From Chitinophaga niabensis (GTDB lineage Bacteria > Bacteroidota > Bacteroidia > Chitinophagales > Chitinophagaceae): 64,000 nucleotides of DNA. Position 1 is the stretch's first letter. Each line of letters opens with the position of its first letter. This document shows, piece by piece, positions 15,490-25,400 of this stretch. A model generated the notes under the pieces. That model worked only from the letters and a program-made list of their open reading frames with translations, ran no database searches and was not told the origin of the DNA. The position numbers and the translations under genes are program-made. The stretch spans positions 4,159,001 to 4,223,000 of the forward strand of contig NZ_CP154260.1 in NCBI RefSeq assembly GCF_039545795.1. The letters are read 5' to 3'.

Positions 15490-16026
15490 TTATGTATGTA
15501 TAGGAAAATAAAGAACCTTAGGAGGTTGCCAGATAATGGCGGAGAAATTAGCCAGCGGTTTATCTGCAAAAGAGGTATTATCACAACTGCGGGCAGATAT
15601 GATGGGTTCTTCTAAAGCCAGGCTGGATACTATAATAGAGTGACAGGTATTACAGGAGAAAGAAGGGCAGCAGGGGCAGGTGGCAGAGTGTTCATGCTCT
15701 TCGGGCTCTTCCGGGCAAGAATGATCACCGGATTCTTCTTCCGGGGAAGAATTTTTATCAGAACAGGAACCTTCATGGGCACAGGAATGTTCTTTAGAAT
15801 ATGAACCTTTATCAGAACAAGAGTATTCATCAGTACAGGAGCGTTCATCAGAACAGGAGTGTTCATCAGAACAGGCTTCCTCGTCAGTACAGTCCTTCTC
15901 ATCTGAAGAACAATCCGATCCCGCAGCACAGGCTTCTTCCTTCAAACAACAAACCTCCTCCGCGTTGCAGGGAATGCAAGGCAGCACCAGCATGTAAGTT
16001 GCAAATAGGATCAGCAGCCACTTCAT
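15490..16026 (-). CDS. Secreted Cys-rich repeat protein, DUF6660-like (metal-related)
   Basis: The ATG at 16026 starts a 178-residue protein with a signal peptide (MKWLLILFATYM..). A tract of about eight imperfect hexapeptides of the type CSDEHS, CSDERS, CTDEYS, CSDKGS follows, and then a His/Cys cluster HEHSATCPCC. The C-terminus has an IWQPPK signature. Beginning and end match the small DUF6660 family, normally near 110 residues; the hexapeptide array is an expansion encoded by about 18-bp tandem repeats (plus about 15780-15905). The abundance of Cys, His, Asp and Glu points to metal binding in the envelope. It is first in an operon with a TonB receptor. TATATTTG (16040-16033) ends 6 nt before this ATG, which supports it over an ATG at 16101. 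Confidence 0.78.
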   Translation of the reverse strand: MKWLLILFATYMLVLPCIPCNAEEVCCLKEEACAAGSDCSSDEKDCTDEEACSDEHSCSDERSCTDEYSCSDKGSYSKEHSCAHEGSCSDKNSSPEEESGDHSCPEEPEEHEHSATCPCCPSFSCNTCHSIIVSSLALEEPIISARSCDNTSFADKPLANFSAIIWQPPKVLYFPIHT

Positions 16027-16032
16027 AGTCAA

Positions 16033-16040
16033 CAAATATA
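16033..16040 (-). promoter_or_regulatory. -7 promoter element 6 nt before the DUF6660-like start
   Basis: TATATTTG on the minus strand is an exact consensus match. Its position makes the upstream ATG at 16101 untranscribed from this promoter. Confidence 0.6.
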
Positions 16041-16109
16041 CAAAACAGCAAATACATTCTTCCGCACTAACTTCCAGGTAACTCCCTCCCATCTCTTCCA
16101 AAAGAAAAC

Positions 16110-16117
16110 TACTTTTG
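16110..16117 (+). promoter_or_regulatory. -7 promoter element 4 nt before the FMN reductase start
   Basis: TACTTTTG is an exact match to TAnnTTTG. CGCC separates it from the ATG, implying a leaderless mRNA. Confidence 0.6.
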
Positions 16118-16121
16118 CGCC

Positions 16122-16691
16122 ATGTATCAATTAAAAATCATCATCGCTACGATCAGGGAAGGCCGCAAAGGCCCCATCGTAGCCAACTGGATCACTGAAC
16201 TGGCCAAACAACATGGCAGCTTTGAAGTAGAAGTGCTGGACCTCGCAGCCATCAACCTCCCGATGATGTCTGAACCGCATCACCCCAGCATGAAAAAGTA
16301 TGAGCATGCACACACCCAAAAATGGAGCGCAACCATCGATGCTGCAGATGCATTCATCTTTGTAACCGGCGAATATGATTATAATTATCCCGCCCCCCTG
16401 CGTAATGCACTGGAATACCTTTATCATGAATGGGGATATAAAGCAGCAGGCACGGTAAGTTATGGTGGTGTATCTGCAGGTACAAGAGCAGCTAACAGCC
16501 TGAAAAACGATCTGGCTACTTTTAAAATGGTGGCTTTAACGGAAGCAGTGCATCTCCCTTTCTTTTCTCAGTATATCAATGATGAAGATGTATTTGTGCC
16601 TACAGAATCTGCTGAAAAACAGGCGAAGGTAATGCTGAATGAACTGGTGAGATGGACGAAAGGATTGAAGATCATTAAAGAGGATAAATAG
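16122..16691 (+). CDS. NAD(P)H-dependent FMN reductase family protein
   Basis: The 189-residue flavodoxin-like protein opens with the first beta strand and FMN phosphate loop (IIIATIREGRKGP at 7-19). It has the second flavin contact GEYDYNYPAPLRNALEY near residues 87-103 and a YGG.SAG.RA segment near 117. These are the marks of the NADPH-dependent FMN/quinone/azo reductase family (PF03358), which forms homodimers or tetramers in the cytoplasm. Physiological substrates of such proteins are usually quinones or other electrophiles. The start cannot be moved downstream without deleting the FMN loop. The gene is monocistronic, with a strong terminator. Confidence 0.9.
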   Translation: MYQLKIIIATIREGRKGPIVANWITELAKQHGSFEVEVLDLAAINLPMMSEPHHPSMKKYEHAHTQKWSATIDAADAFIFVTGEYDYNYPAPLRNALEYLYHEWGYKAAGTVSYGGVSAGTRAANSLKNDLATFKMVALTEAVHLPFFSQYINDEDVFVPTESAEKQAKVMLNELVRWTKGLKIIKEDK

Positions 16692-16697
16692 TAAATA

Positions 16698-16737
16698 AAA
16701 TAATTCCATCGCGGGGTGTGCGATGGAATTATTTATA
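16698..16737 (+). terminator. Terminator after the FMN reductase gene
   Basis: A 15-bp stem (16698-16712 with 16720-16734) has a 7-nt loop and is followed by a short AT-rich tail. Confidence 0.82.
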
Positions 16738-16739
16738 AT

Positions 16740-17204
16740 ATATTACTATTTAATTTTAAAATAAAAACACCTTACAAAAGTATATACTATTATCATTCCG
16801 GCTGCTCAAACCCTTGCCTGTATTCACCTCCAGACCCGGTCCACAATCCCTCCACCCCCAATCCACCGCCACTACAGGGATCTCCCTACTATCGTATAAG
16901 GATCGTCCAGCGCTTGTACATCCCATAACCAACACATCACTTAGCCATCCACCATGTTCTATCCGCCCATCCTGATCAATAAACATCACAGGACCTGGCT
17001 CATCCACCATATTCCTATCCACCCACCCTGCTCAATAACCACCACATCACTTAGCCATCCACCATGTTTATCCGCCCATCCTGATCAATAAACATCACAG
17101 GACCTGGCTCATCCACCATATTCTATCCCCTCAACCCAACACCTCCCTGCTCATATGATCTAACTCATACAATATATCCTCCGCTATTTCCTAATTTAGC
17201 GCCC
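16740..17204. other. Gene-free 465-bp region, C-rich on the plus strand
   Basis: No promoter-backed gene is seen. The plus strand is strikingly C-rich and G-poor, and the second half is a long direct repeat (16925-17140). One minus-strand frame of 88 codons (16756-17022) is open, but it runs through one repeat unit, does not continue in the other and matches no family, so it is not called. Confidence 0.5.
16925..17140. repeat. Two direct repeats, period 110 bp
   Basis: A unit starting ATAACCA.CACATCACTTAG at 16925 recurs at 17035, nearly identical for about 95 bp. The main difference is one missing base in the second unit. Both copies end with a diverged CCTGCTCA. The period is not a multiple of three, arguing against protein coding. 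Confidence 0.85.
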
Positions 17205-18053
17205 ATGATTCGGGCCTTCTTTAACTTTTTCCTGTTCAGTTCACTATACATCGCCATCTGCGCGGTAATAATGACCTGGCAGACCGACCATATCCTGCAA
17301 TTGCGGTACGATAGCCTGAACTATTACTATTTCGTGTTCTTCGCTACCATTTGCAGCTACAACTTCCACTGGTACCTTACCCCCGGTTCAATTAATACCT
17401 CTGAAAGGCACGGCTGGAATCTGCGGCGAAGGAAGCTGCAGTTACTCGGATGCGCCATTGGCCTGATCGGTGCCATCTGGTTTGCCCTCCCGCTCCTAAA
17501 ACACTGGCTGCCCGTTAGCGGCGCCGTACTGCTTACCTTCCTCTACTCCGCACCCAAAGTGCCACATAAAATGTTCAGCTGGCTGAGCAAAATTGCCATC
17601 GGCAAAACCATCTTCCTCGCTTTCGTATGGACATATGTAACCACTGTTCTCCCCGCTCTCATTGCTGGCGATACGGATACACTGGAAATACTCTACCTCA
17701 CCGGGCACCGCTTCTTCCTCATATACGCCATCTGCATCCTCTTTGATTACCGGGACAGAGAACAGGATCGCCAACAGGGCATCCGCAGTCTCATTACCCT
17801 GCTGCCGGATGCACAGCTGGATAAACTGTACTACGGCTCTGTACTTTTAGCAGCCGTATTTGCCTTATTGCTGGCGACCGCCGTTCCCATTTTCGTATTG
17901 TTCAGTTTACTGGTACCTGTTACCATAACGGCCATGATTAAACGATACGCACAGGAACATGACTCCGATTACCTCTATTATTTTTACCTGGACGGATTGA
18001 TGATGCTCTCCGCGCTGCTGCATCTCCTTTGGGTGAGTGCCGGCGGAATATAA
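17205..18053 (+). CDS. UbiA-like polytopic membrane protein
   Basis: The 282-residue protein has about eight hydrophobic helices. The C-terminal half keeps a UbiA prenyltransferase-like second Asp-rich motif (FDYRDREQDRQQGIRSL near residues 180-197). The position of the first motif, NxxxDxxxD, near residues 40-56 reads as ICSYNFHW and lacks the aspartates. It is therefore a UbiA-superfamily relative that may not bind Mg-diphosphate in the usual way. No pathway genes (menaquinone, heme O) adjoin. A near-consensus TAATTTAG box ends 5 nt before the ATG. Confidence 0.7.
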   Translation: MIRAFFNFFLFSSLYIAICAVIMTWQTDHILQLRYDSLNYYYFVFFATICSYNFHWYLTPGSINTSERHGWNLRRRKLQLLGCAIGLIGAIWFALPLLKHWLPVSGAVLLTFLYSAPKVPHKMFSWLSKIAIGKTIFLAFVWTYVTTVLPALIAGDTDTLEILYLTGHRFFLIYAICILFDYRDREQDRQQGIRSLITLLPDAQLDKLYYGSVLLAAVFALLLATAVPIFVLFSLLVPVTITAMIKRYAQEHDSDYLYYFYLDGLMMLSALLHLLWVSAGGI

Positions 18054-18075
18054 TGCGCAGAATGCCGGGAATCCG

Positions 18076-18083
18076 TATTTTTG
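18076..18083 (+). promoter_or_regulatory. -7 promoter element for the M42 peptidase gene
   Basis: TATTTTTG, an exact TAnnTTTG match, ends 22 nt before the ATG at 18106, in the gap after the UbiA-like gene. Confidence 0.6.
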
Positions 18084-18105
18084 CAGGATAATTAATCGAA
18101 CAAAG

Positions 18106-19209
18106 ATGTCTAAGAAACAAAAATCAATATTAACGAAGGAATCGTTGGCCTTTTTGAAGACTTATCTCAACAATCCCTCCCCTACTGGTTTTGAGAAGGA
18201 AGGACAAAAACTTTGGCTGGAATATCTTAAACCTTATATAGACGATACCATTGTAGATCCATATGGTTCTGCAGTAGGTGTGATCAACCCGGATGCGGCT
18301 TTTAAAGTAGTGATAGAAGCGCATGCAGATGAAATATCCTGGTTTGTGAACTACATTTCCCCTGAAGGATTGATCTATGTGATCCGCAATGGCGGCTCCG
18401 ATCAGGCGATCGCTCCCTCCATGCGCGTAAACATCCATACAGCAGCCGGCAGCGTAAAAGCGGTTTTCGGATGGCCTGCTATCCATACCCGCCTGCGCAG
18501 CAGCGGAGATGGTAAAGAACCACATCCAAAAGTAGAGAACATCTTCCTGGACTGTGGTGCCCGCTCCCGCAAGGAAGTAGAGGACCTGGGCATCCACGTA
18601 GGCTGCGTGGTAACCTTTGACGATGGATTTGAAGAACTGAACTACGATTACTTTATCTGCCGTGCCCTGGATAACCGGATCGGTGGTTTTATGATCGCCG
18701 AAGTGGCCCGCCTGCTGAAAGAAAACAAACAACGCCTGCCATTCGGCTTGTACATTGTTAATGCTGTTCAGGAAGAAGTTGGTCTCCGCGGTGCAGAGAT
18801 GATCGCCAAACGCATTAAACCGAATGTGGCCATCATCACAGATGTTACACACGATACCACCACCCCGATGATCAACAAGAACATCGAAGGGGAGATTAAA
18901 TGCGGCGGCGGCCCCAGCATCACTTACGGCCCGGCTGTACACAACATCCTGCGTGACCTGATCATCAAAACCGCGCAGAAAGAAAAGATCCCTTACCAGC
19001 TGCATGCTGTAAGCCGCAGCACCGGTACAGATACGGATGCTTTTGCGTACTCCAATGATGGTACACCTTCTGCCCTGATCAGCATCCCCCTGCGCTACAT
19101 GCACACCACCGTGGAAATGATCAAGAAAGACGATATCGAGAGTACCATCCAGTTGATCTACCAGACCTTGCTCAATATTACACCGAAAACCAATTTCCAA
19201 TACCTGTAA
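18106..19209 (+). CDS. M42-family metallo-aminopeptidase
   Basis: The 367-residue protein has the dinuclear-metal ligands of clan MH: His73 and Asp75 in EAHADE, Asp in LDNRIGG near 189, the catalytic/metal pair in VQEEVGLRGA near 223-224, Asp in ITDVTHDT near 245 and a late His in RYMHTTVEM near 332. These tetrahedral (TET-type) cytosolic enzymes trim peptides, often from Glu, Asp or hydrophobic N-termini. The start at 18106 fits both the fold and the promoter at 18076-18083; an ATG at 18037 would overlap the preceding gene. Confidence 0.92.
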   Translation: MSKKQKSILTKESLAFLKTYLNNPSPTGFEKEGQKLWLEYLKPYIDDTIVDPYGSAVGVINPDAAFKVVIEAHADEISWFVNYISPEGLIYVIRNGGSDQAIAPSMRVNIHTAAGSVKAVFGWPAIHTRLRSSGDGKEPHPKVENIFLDCGARSRKEVEDLGIHVGCVVTFDDGFEELNYDYFICRALDNRIGGFMIAEVARLLKENKQRLPFGLYIVNAVQEEVGLRGAEMIAKRIKPNVAIITDVTHDTTTPMINKNIEGEIKCGGGPSITYGPAVHNILRDLIIKTAQKEKIPYQLHAVSRSTGTDTDAFAYSNDGTPSALISIPLRYMHTTVEMIKKDDIESTIQLIYQTLLNITPKTNFQYL

Positions 19210-19308
19210 ACCACCCTCAATCAGCGACTGAGCCTTACGAATGAAGCTTTAACACAAGAAAATATAATTTAATTCGTAATTCGTAATGGTAAATTCGCAA
19301 TTGATTTG

Positions 19309-19316
19309 TAGGTTTG
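19309..19316 (+). promoter_or_regulatory. -7 promoter element for bioB
   Basis: TAGGTTTG matches the consensus exactly and ends 19 nt before the ATG at 19336. Confidence 0.55.
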
Positions 19317-19335
19317 CCGTCAAATCTGAAGTATT

Positions 19336-20310
19336 ATGATCCGTCACGATTGGACACTTGAAGAAATAAAGGATATCTATAATACCCCCCTGCTGGAACT
19401 CATGTACCGTGCTGCTACCTTGCACAGGGAGTACCAGGATACAGCGGAAGTACAGGTATGTACCCTGCTCTCTATCAAAACAGGCGGTTGTTCCGAAGAT
19501 TGCGCTTACTGCCCCCAGGCAGCCCGATATAATACCGGCATTGATGTACAGGCCCTGATGAAAAAGGACGAAGTACTGGCTTACGCGCAAAAAGCGAAAG
19601 ACGCCGGCTCCACCCGTTTTTGCATGGGCGCCGCATGGCGCGAAGTACGCGATAACAGGGATTTTGACAGGGTGATAGAAATGGTGAAAGGCGTAAATGA
19701 GATCGGTATGGAAGTATGCTGCACTTTGGGCATGCTCACCGAATCCCAGGCACAGAAACTGGCCGATGCCGGACTCTACTCCTACAACCACAACCTGGAT
19801 ACCTCCGATGAATACTATGGTGAGATCATCACTACCCGTACATACGATGACCGCCTCCAAACGATCGACAATGTGCGCAAAGCAGGCGTAACGGTTTGCT
19901 GCGGCGGTATCATTGGCCTGGGTGAATCTCATGAGGACCGTATCAATATGCTGCGCACCTTATCTAACATGCCCAGCCATCCGGATTCCGTTCCCATCAA
20001 CGCACTTACCCGCGTAAAAGGCACACCACTGGAACACCTGCCGAAAGTAGAGTTCTGGGATATGGTACGCATGATCGCCACCACCCGCATCCTCATGCCG
20101 GGAGCTATGGTACGCCTGAGTGCCGGCCGTGCTGAAATGAGCCTTTCCGAACAAGCCATGTGTTTTATGGCAGGCGCCAACTCCATCTTCACCGGAGAAA
20201 AGCTGCTCACCACTAAAAACCCTTCTTTCGAAGAAGACCATATGATGTTCGAGTTATTAGGGCTCAAACCAAGAGAAGCTTTCAAAGAAGAACATGTGCA
20301 TACACATTAA
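19336..20310 (+). CDS. bioB: Biotin synthase
   Basis: The 324-residue radical SAM protein has the cluster cysteines Cys52, Cys56 and Cys59 in [11 protein letters not shown] and the BioB-specific YNHNLDTS near 155-162. A late RLSAGR segment carries the Arg of the [2Fe-2S] site. It inserts sulfur into dethiobiotin, the last step of biotin synthesis. No other bio gene is in the window and the gene is monocistronic. No BirA-type operator was recognised upstream, only a -7 box. The length is typical. Confidence 0.95.
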   Translation: MIRHDWTLEEIKDIYNTPLLELMYRAATLHREYQDTAEVQVCTLLSIKTGGCSEDCAYCPQAARYNTGIDVQALMKKDEVLAYAQKAKDAGSTRFCMGAAWREVRDNRDFDRVIEMVKGVNEIGMEVCCTLGMLTESQAQKLADAGLYSYNHNLDTSDEYYGEIITTRTYDDRLQTIDNVRKAGVTVCCGGIIGLGESHEDRINMLRTLSNMPSHPDSVPINALTRVKGTPLEHLPKVEFWDMVRMIATTRILMPGAMVRLSAGRAEMSLSEQAMCFMAGANSIFTGEKLLTTKNPSFEEDHMMFELLGLKPREAFKEEHVHTH

Positions 20311-20322
20311 TAAAAACCTTGC

Positions 20323-20355
20323 GAACGGGAGCCATAAAGGTTCCCGTTCTTTTTT
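20323..20355 (+). terminator. Terminator after bioB
   Basis: GAACGGGA / TCCCGTTC (20323-20330 with 20342-20349), extended by wobble pairs toward the loop, is followed by a run of T. Confidence 0.88.
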
Positions 20356-20472
20356 ATATAACACTATTGAAAACCGGAGTAATAAAGTTCTGTAAAACAT
20401 TCCCTGAGATATTCTTATTTTTATTCCATTCACCATATCATGGGCCACGCTGTGACCGGGTAAGGATAACTA

Positions 20473-21066
20473 ATGCGGATGGAGAATAATATATCTATGG
20501 CCGATACCAGTATCTGGTTATCCTACAGGGAAGGTGACGAACTGGCTTTCCGGCAGCTTTATGACATGTATAATACAGGCCTGATGCAATATGGCATCCG
20601 GTTCACGAGGGACCAGCACATTATTGAAGAAAGCGTACAGGACCTCTTTATCAAACTCTGGCAGAACCGCAAAAATATTGGCCCCACCGCTTCTGTTAAA
20701 TTCTATCTCTATAAATCCTTCCGCCGCGTACTGGCGCGTAAGCTGGAATATCTGCCGGATACGGCCTCCTATACTGAGCAGGACGACAAACTGCAATTCC
20801 ATTTCGAGATCGGGCAGGATGAAGTGCTCATGCAGAAAGAGCGCCTGCAGGAACTGAAACAAAAGCTGGAAACAGCAATGAGTGGTATGACGGACCGCCA
20901 GCGGGAGGCCATCTACCTCAAATTCTATGAAGACCTCAGCTATGAAGAGATCAGTGAAATGATGGGCATCACCTCCAAAGCCACCTACAAGCTGATCTAC
21001 CGGGCACTCGGCCATCTCCGCGAAAACTTTGTGCTGCTGGCTTTTCTCATCAAAATAATGTCTTAG
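20473..21066 (+). CDS. ECF-type RNA polymerase sigma factor
   Basis: The product is up to 197 residues. Region 2 spans roughly 12-80 (SYREGDELAFRQLYDMYN, then a core-binding segment with VQDLFIKLWQ) and region 4 roughly 130-185 (MTDRQREAIYLKFYEDLSYEEISEMMGI). No region 3 is present, as expected for the ECF group. Followed by FecR and SusC/SusD genes in the same order, it should direct transcription of this uptake locus once released by its anti-sigma partner. Start alternatives are the ATGs at 20473, 20479 and 20497. Confidence 0.92.
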   Translation: MRMENNISMADTSIWLSYREGDELAFRQLYDMYNTGLMQYGIRFTRDQHIIEESVQDLFIKLWQNRKNIGPTASVKFYLYKSFRRVLARKLEYLPDTASYTEQDDKLQFHFEIGQDEVLMQKERLQELKQKLETAMSGMTDRQREAIYLKFYEDLSYEEISEMMGITSKATYKLIYRALGHLRENFVLLAFLIKIMS

Positions 21067-21140
21067 AAAAAAACTTCAGGATTTTTTCAAAAACGTGGGG
21101 TAAAATATAGATCCCATGTGTATATACTGGTACACGGGTT

Positions 21141-22346
21141 ATGAATAACATACGCAACGATTACGGTCAATACGCAACGGCCGACTTTCTGCACGATCAG
21201 GATTTCCTGGCGTGGGTAAAATATCCTACCGCAGAAAGCAACGCCTATTGGGCAGCTGTGGGTGAACAACATCCACAAAAAACACAGCAGATGCATCAGG
21301 CACGTGGCCTGATCCTTTTGCTGAACAGCCCGGTGTTACCTCCTGTTCAGGATGGTGGAGACCGCGTATGGTCAAGGATTGCAGATGCCATGAAGGAACC
21401 TGTGGTCCGTAAAATTTCACCCTGGCGCAGTATAGCAGCTGCCAGTATATTGCTGGTAATAACTGCAGGATTTTTCATCTTCCGGCAGGCGCAACCGCAA
21501 AAAGCCGTACCGGCTGCGGCGATTGCAAAGAACGATGCACTGCCCGGCAAAAACATGGCTGTGCTCACACTGGCGAATGGTCAGAAAGTGATGCTGGACA
21601 GTACGGGAAACGGATTGCTGGCCCGGGAAGGAAATACCAGCATCCGCAAGGCGGCCAATGGAGAGTTGATATATGAAGGAGCGGATGAAAGTGAAGTGAA
21701 AGTACACATCAACCGGATAGACATTCCGCGGGGTGCGCAATACCGGCTTACCCTGCCGGATGGCACGAAGATCTGGCTGAACGCAGCTTCATCACTGCAA
21801 TTTCCATCCAGCTTCACGGGGAAGGACCGTACCGTTGAATTGAATGGCGAGGCCTACTTTGAAGTGGCTGCGGATCCGGAAAAGCCTTTCCGCGTAATAT
21901 CCGGCCATCAGTCACTGGACGTACTCGGCACGCATTTCAACATCAACTCTTATGAAGAAGAGGATGCTGTGAGAACAACCCTGCTGCAGGGTAGCGTACG
22001 GCTGACCAATACGCTGCAACAGGCTTCCCGCGTATTGCAGCCGGGGCAACAGGCAGCCATGTTCCGCGGCAACAAGCCAATGCGGATCATCAACGCTGAC
22101 ATGGAGGAAGTAATGGCCTGGAAAGAAGGCTACTTTATATGGAATAATGAACCGATCGAGAGTATCATGCGCAAACTATCACGCTGGTACGATATTCAGC
22201 CTGTGTACGAAAAACCTTTGCCGGATATAGGTTTAAGCGGCATGATGTCCCGCTCGAAAAGCCTTCCGGAAGTGCTGAAAGACCTGGAAACTACCGGCAC
22301 GGTACATTTCAGGATTGAAGGCAGAAACGTTGTAATAACAAGATAA
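21141..22346 (+). CDS. FecR-family anti-sigma factor
   Basis: The 401-residue inner-membrane protein has a cytoplasmic N-terminal part (DUF4880-like, residues 1-90, to hold the sigma factor), a single transmembrane helix near 96-115 and a periplasmic FecR domain near 185-290 (DIPRGAQYRLTLPDGTKIWL). A C-terminal DUF4974/STN-like domain lies near 320-400. It receives a signal from the adjacent SusC receptor's N-terminal extension through the periplasm and frees the ECF factor. The order and spacing (74 bp after the sigma gene, 90 bp before susC) are typical. Confidence 0.92.
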   Translation: MNNIRNDYGQYATADFLHDQDFLAWVKYPTAESNAYWAAVGEQHPQKTQQMHQARGLILLLNSPVLPPVQDGGDRVWSRIADAMKEPVVRKISPWRSIAAASILLVITAGFFIFRQAQPQKAVPAAAIAKNDALPGKNMAVLTLANGQKVMLDSTGNGLLAREGNTSIRKAANGELIYEGADESEVKVHINRIDIPRGAQYRLTLPDGTKIWLNAASSLQFPSSFTGKDRTVELNGEAYFEVAADPEKPFRVISGHQSLDVLGTHFNINSYEEEDAVRTTLLQGSVRLTNTLQQASRVLQPGQQAAMFRGNKPMRIINADMEEVMAWKEGYFIWNNEPIESIMRKLSRWYDIQPVYEKPLPDIGLSGMMSRSKSLPEVLKDLETTGTVHFRIEGRNVVITR

Positions 22347-22436
22347 AACAGGACATGAGATCTTGAAACTGGCACCAGACATAAACCAACCATTAGCTTG
22401 TTTTAAGGGATAATCAAAAACCAAATCTATTAAAGT

Positions 22437-25400
22437 ATGTATTGTAGAATTTTCTTGCCAACCGGCAGGCGATCCCGTATGCCTGTCACCATACCGCTCG
22501 TCATGAAACTAACAACCGCTTTATTGCTCTTTGCTGTTTTCCAGGTGCATGCTGTGGGATATGCACAAAAGATCACGCTTTCTGAAAAGGACGCGCCACT
22601 GGAAAATGTATTCCGCTCCATCCGCAGCCTCCGCGTGTACGACATTGTATATGATGCAGGCCTGATGAAAACCGCCAGACCTGTTACGATAGAAGTGAAA
22701 GATGCTTCCGTGGAAGAAGTACTGGACAAGAGTTTCAAAAACCAACCCTTCACGTACACCATGCGTGGAAACACTATTATCATCCAGAAAAGATTAATGA
22801 TCACACCACGTGTGGATGCTGTTGAAAAGAAAAAGGTCCGTGGCCGTGTAACGGACAAGCTACGAAAGCCGCTGCCTGGCGTAAGCATACGCATCAAAGG
22901 CACACAAGCCGGCACCGTTACAGCCGGGGACGGCAGCTTTACACTGGAACTGGATGACAAGGCAGTACTGCAGTTTTCCTTCATCGGTTACCAGTCAAAA
23001 GAAGTGCAGGTCAACACTACATCCGAAGATCTTATCGTAGTGCTGGAAGAAAATAACAGCACACTTAACCAGGTTGTTGTGCAAGCCTATGGCACCGCCA
23101 AAGTAAAAGATGTGACCGGCTCTGTAGCACACCTTGGCACAAAGGAGATCCGTAACGCACCTATGGGCGCTACCATACAGAGCGTACTGCAAGGCAAGGT
23201 GGCCGGTGTGAACGTGGCTATACAGTCTGCTTCCCCCACCTCCCCCATCAGCGTGATCATCCGCGGCGCTTCTTCCATCTCCGGCAACAATCAGCCGCTA
23301 TGGGTGATCGATGGTGTGCCGGACTATTCTTCCAATACGGCTACTTCCGGCAATATCGTTAACGCGCTTTATAACCTGAACCTGAACGACATAGAAAGCA
23401 TAGACATCCTCAAAGATGCCTCTGCTACTGCATTGTACGGTTCCAGAGCAGCCAACGGCGTGGTGATCGTTACCACGCGCAGAGGGGTGGAAGGTATGCG
23501 CCCCACCATAGAACTCTCTTCCCGTCTCGGTTTGCAGGTGCAGGACTTCAACAGTTACAAATACATGGAAGCCCCGCAATACATCGATTTTTCAAATAAA
23601 GCAGCCCGTGAAGAAGCCTACACCCGTGGCGTGTTCGATTACTTTACACGCCTCTACCTGGATGAGCAGGCTTTCTTCAACCTCAACAGCAGCGAGTTCA
23701 ACCGCAACAGCTTCAAAGTTTTGCCAGGCGCTTATTACGAAGGCAATACCAACTGGATGAAGGAAGTAACCAGGAACCCCATCTCCCAGCAATACGATCT
23801 CTCCCTGAGAGGCGGTACTTCCAACATCGCCTATTACGTATCCATCTACAATACAAGAATGGACGGCATCGTACAATCAGGCGGCAGCAACCTCTACGGC
23901 GGCAGGCTTAACCTGGAAGCCAAACTGCGCAGCAGCCTGAAATTCGGCCTGAACCTGAATGGCGCTTCCCGCAAAACGGATGATAAGGATTATATGCTGG
24001 ACGTATTGAAGAAAGTTCGCCCGGATATACCGCCCTACAATCCTGATGGCTCTCTCTTTACCCGTGACGCCTATACGGAAAATCCATACACTACCCTGCT
24101 CAATACCAACACCGGCGATGGACAAACATTCAATGGCACCGGCTTTCTTGAGTTGAGCATCCTGAATGGCCTGATGGCAAAATCTGCTTTTACTGTCAAC
24201 TATGCCAATAGCCAGCGCCTCCAATACATGCGCCGCGGCAGTACTTTTAACACCACGGGCAGCAGAACATTAGAGCAGGATAAAACACAAACACGCGTCT
24301 GGGAAAATACGCTGACCTATGTGAAAACACTTGGTAAACACGACATCCTGGCGCTGGCCGGTTATTCCATGGAAAAGAACAGCCTCCTGCGCTATGGCAT
24401 GAGCGCCACCAACTTCCCGGATGACGATATCCTGAACGACTTCTCTTCCGCCGCCACCCGCGGAGCCCTTGTTGAATCCTACACAGCCAATGCGCTGATC
24501 TCTCAGTTCGCGCGTGCGCATTATAAATTCAATAATCGCTACATCATTTCCGGTACCGTTCGCCGCGATGGATCTTCCCGCTTCGGGCCAGACAAACGCT
24601 GGGGCCTTTTTCCTTCCGGCGCATTGGCATGGCTGATCACGGAAGAGAGCTTCATGAAGAGCCCGCGTTTGCAGCGTGTTATCTCTTATCTCAAACTGCG
24701 TGCATCTACCGGTACAGCAGGTTCTCAGAACCTGGGCAGCTATGCATGGATCACAGGCGTTGGCTCCTCACGCTATAATGAGCAACCTGCCATTGCGCCC
24801 AGCAGCATTGGCAATGCCAGCCTGCAGTGGGAACAGACGAGAATGACGGATCTGGGCCTTGACTATGGATTGTGGGATGAAAGGATCAGGGGTACAATAG
24901 GTGTATACCGCAAACATACAGACGAACTGATCTATAGCCTGCCATTGCCGCCCAGCAGTTCTTTCTCCAGTATCAGTTCTAACGTGGCCTCTTTGAAAAA
25001 TGAAGGGATTGAGTTTGATGTCAGTGTAGATGTAGTCAAAAAACAGCATACCACTTTTACGCTGGACTTCAACATCTACCGTAATACAAACAGGATCCTG
25101 CGCATCAACGGTATTACAAAGGAACTGTTCTTCCCCAGTTCTATCACCACCTATATGAGCGTGAAAGAAGGTGAGAAAACAGGCATCTGGTATGGCTTCC
25201 AGACCTACGACCGGCTCATCAATACGGCGGAAGAACTGATCGCACTCCAGGGAAGGGATGCACAGGGCAGAAAGATCATGTACCGCAACAGCTATGAAAG
25301 TGCAGGTGATCTCTACTTTGTAGATCAGAATGGCGATGGCGTGATCAATAACAGCGACAAAACGCACATCGGCAGCGCAGATCCGAAATTCGCCGGCGGG

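Noticed and set aside
16756..17022. 88-codon minus-strand frame in the C-rich repeat region
   Set aside because: It depends on one unit of a 110-bp repeat whose second copy breaks the frame, and G/T-rich sequence naturally lacks stops. No promoter or family support.
18130..19200. Minus-strand frame of 356 codons opposite the M42 peptidase
   Set aside because: The plus strand carries all metal ligands of the M42 family; the antisense product has no recognisable pattern.
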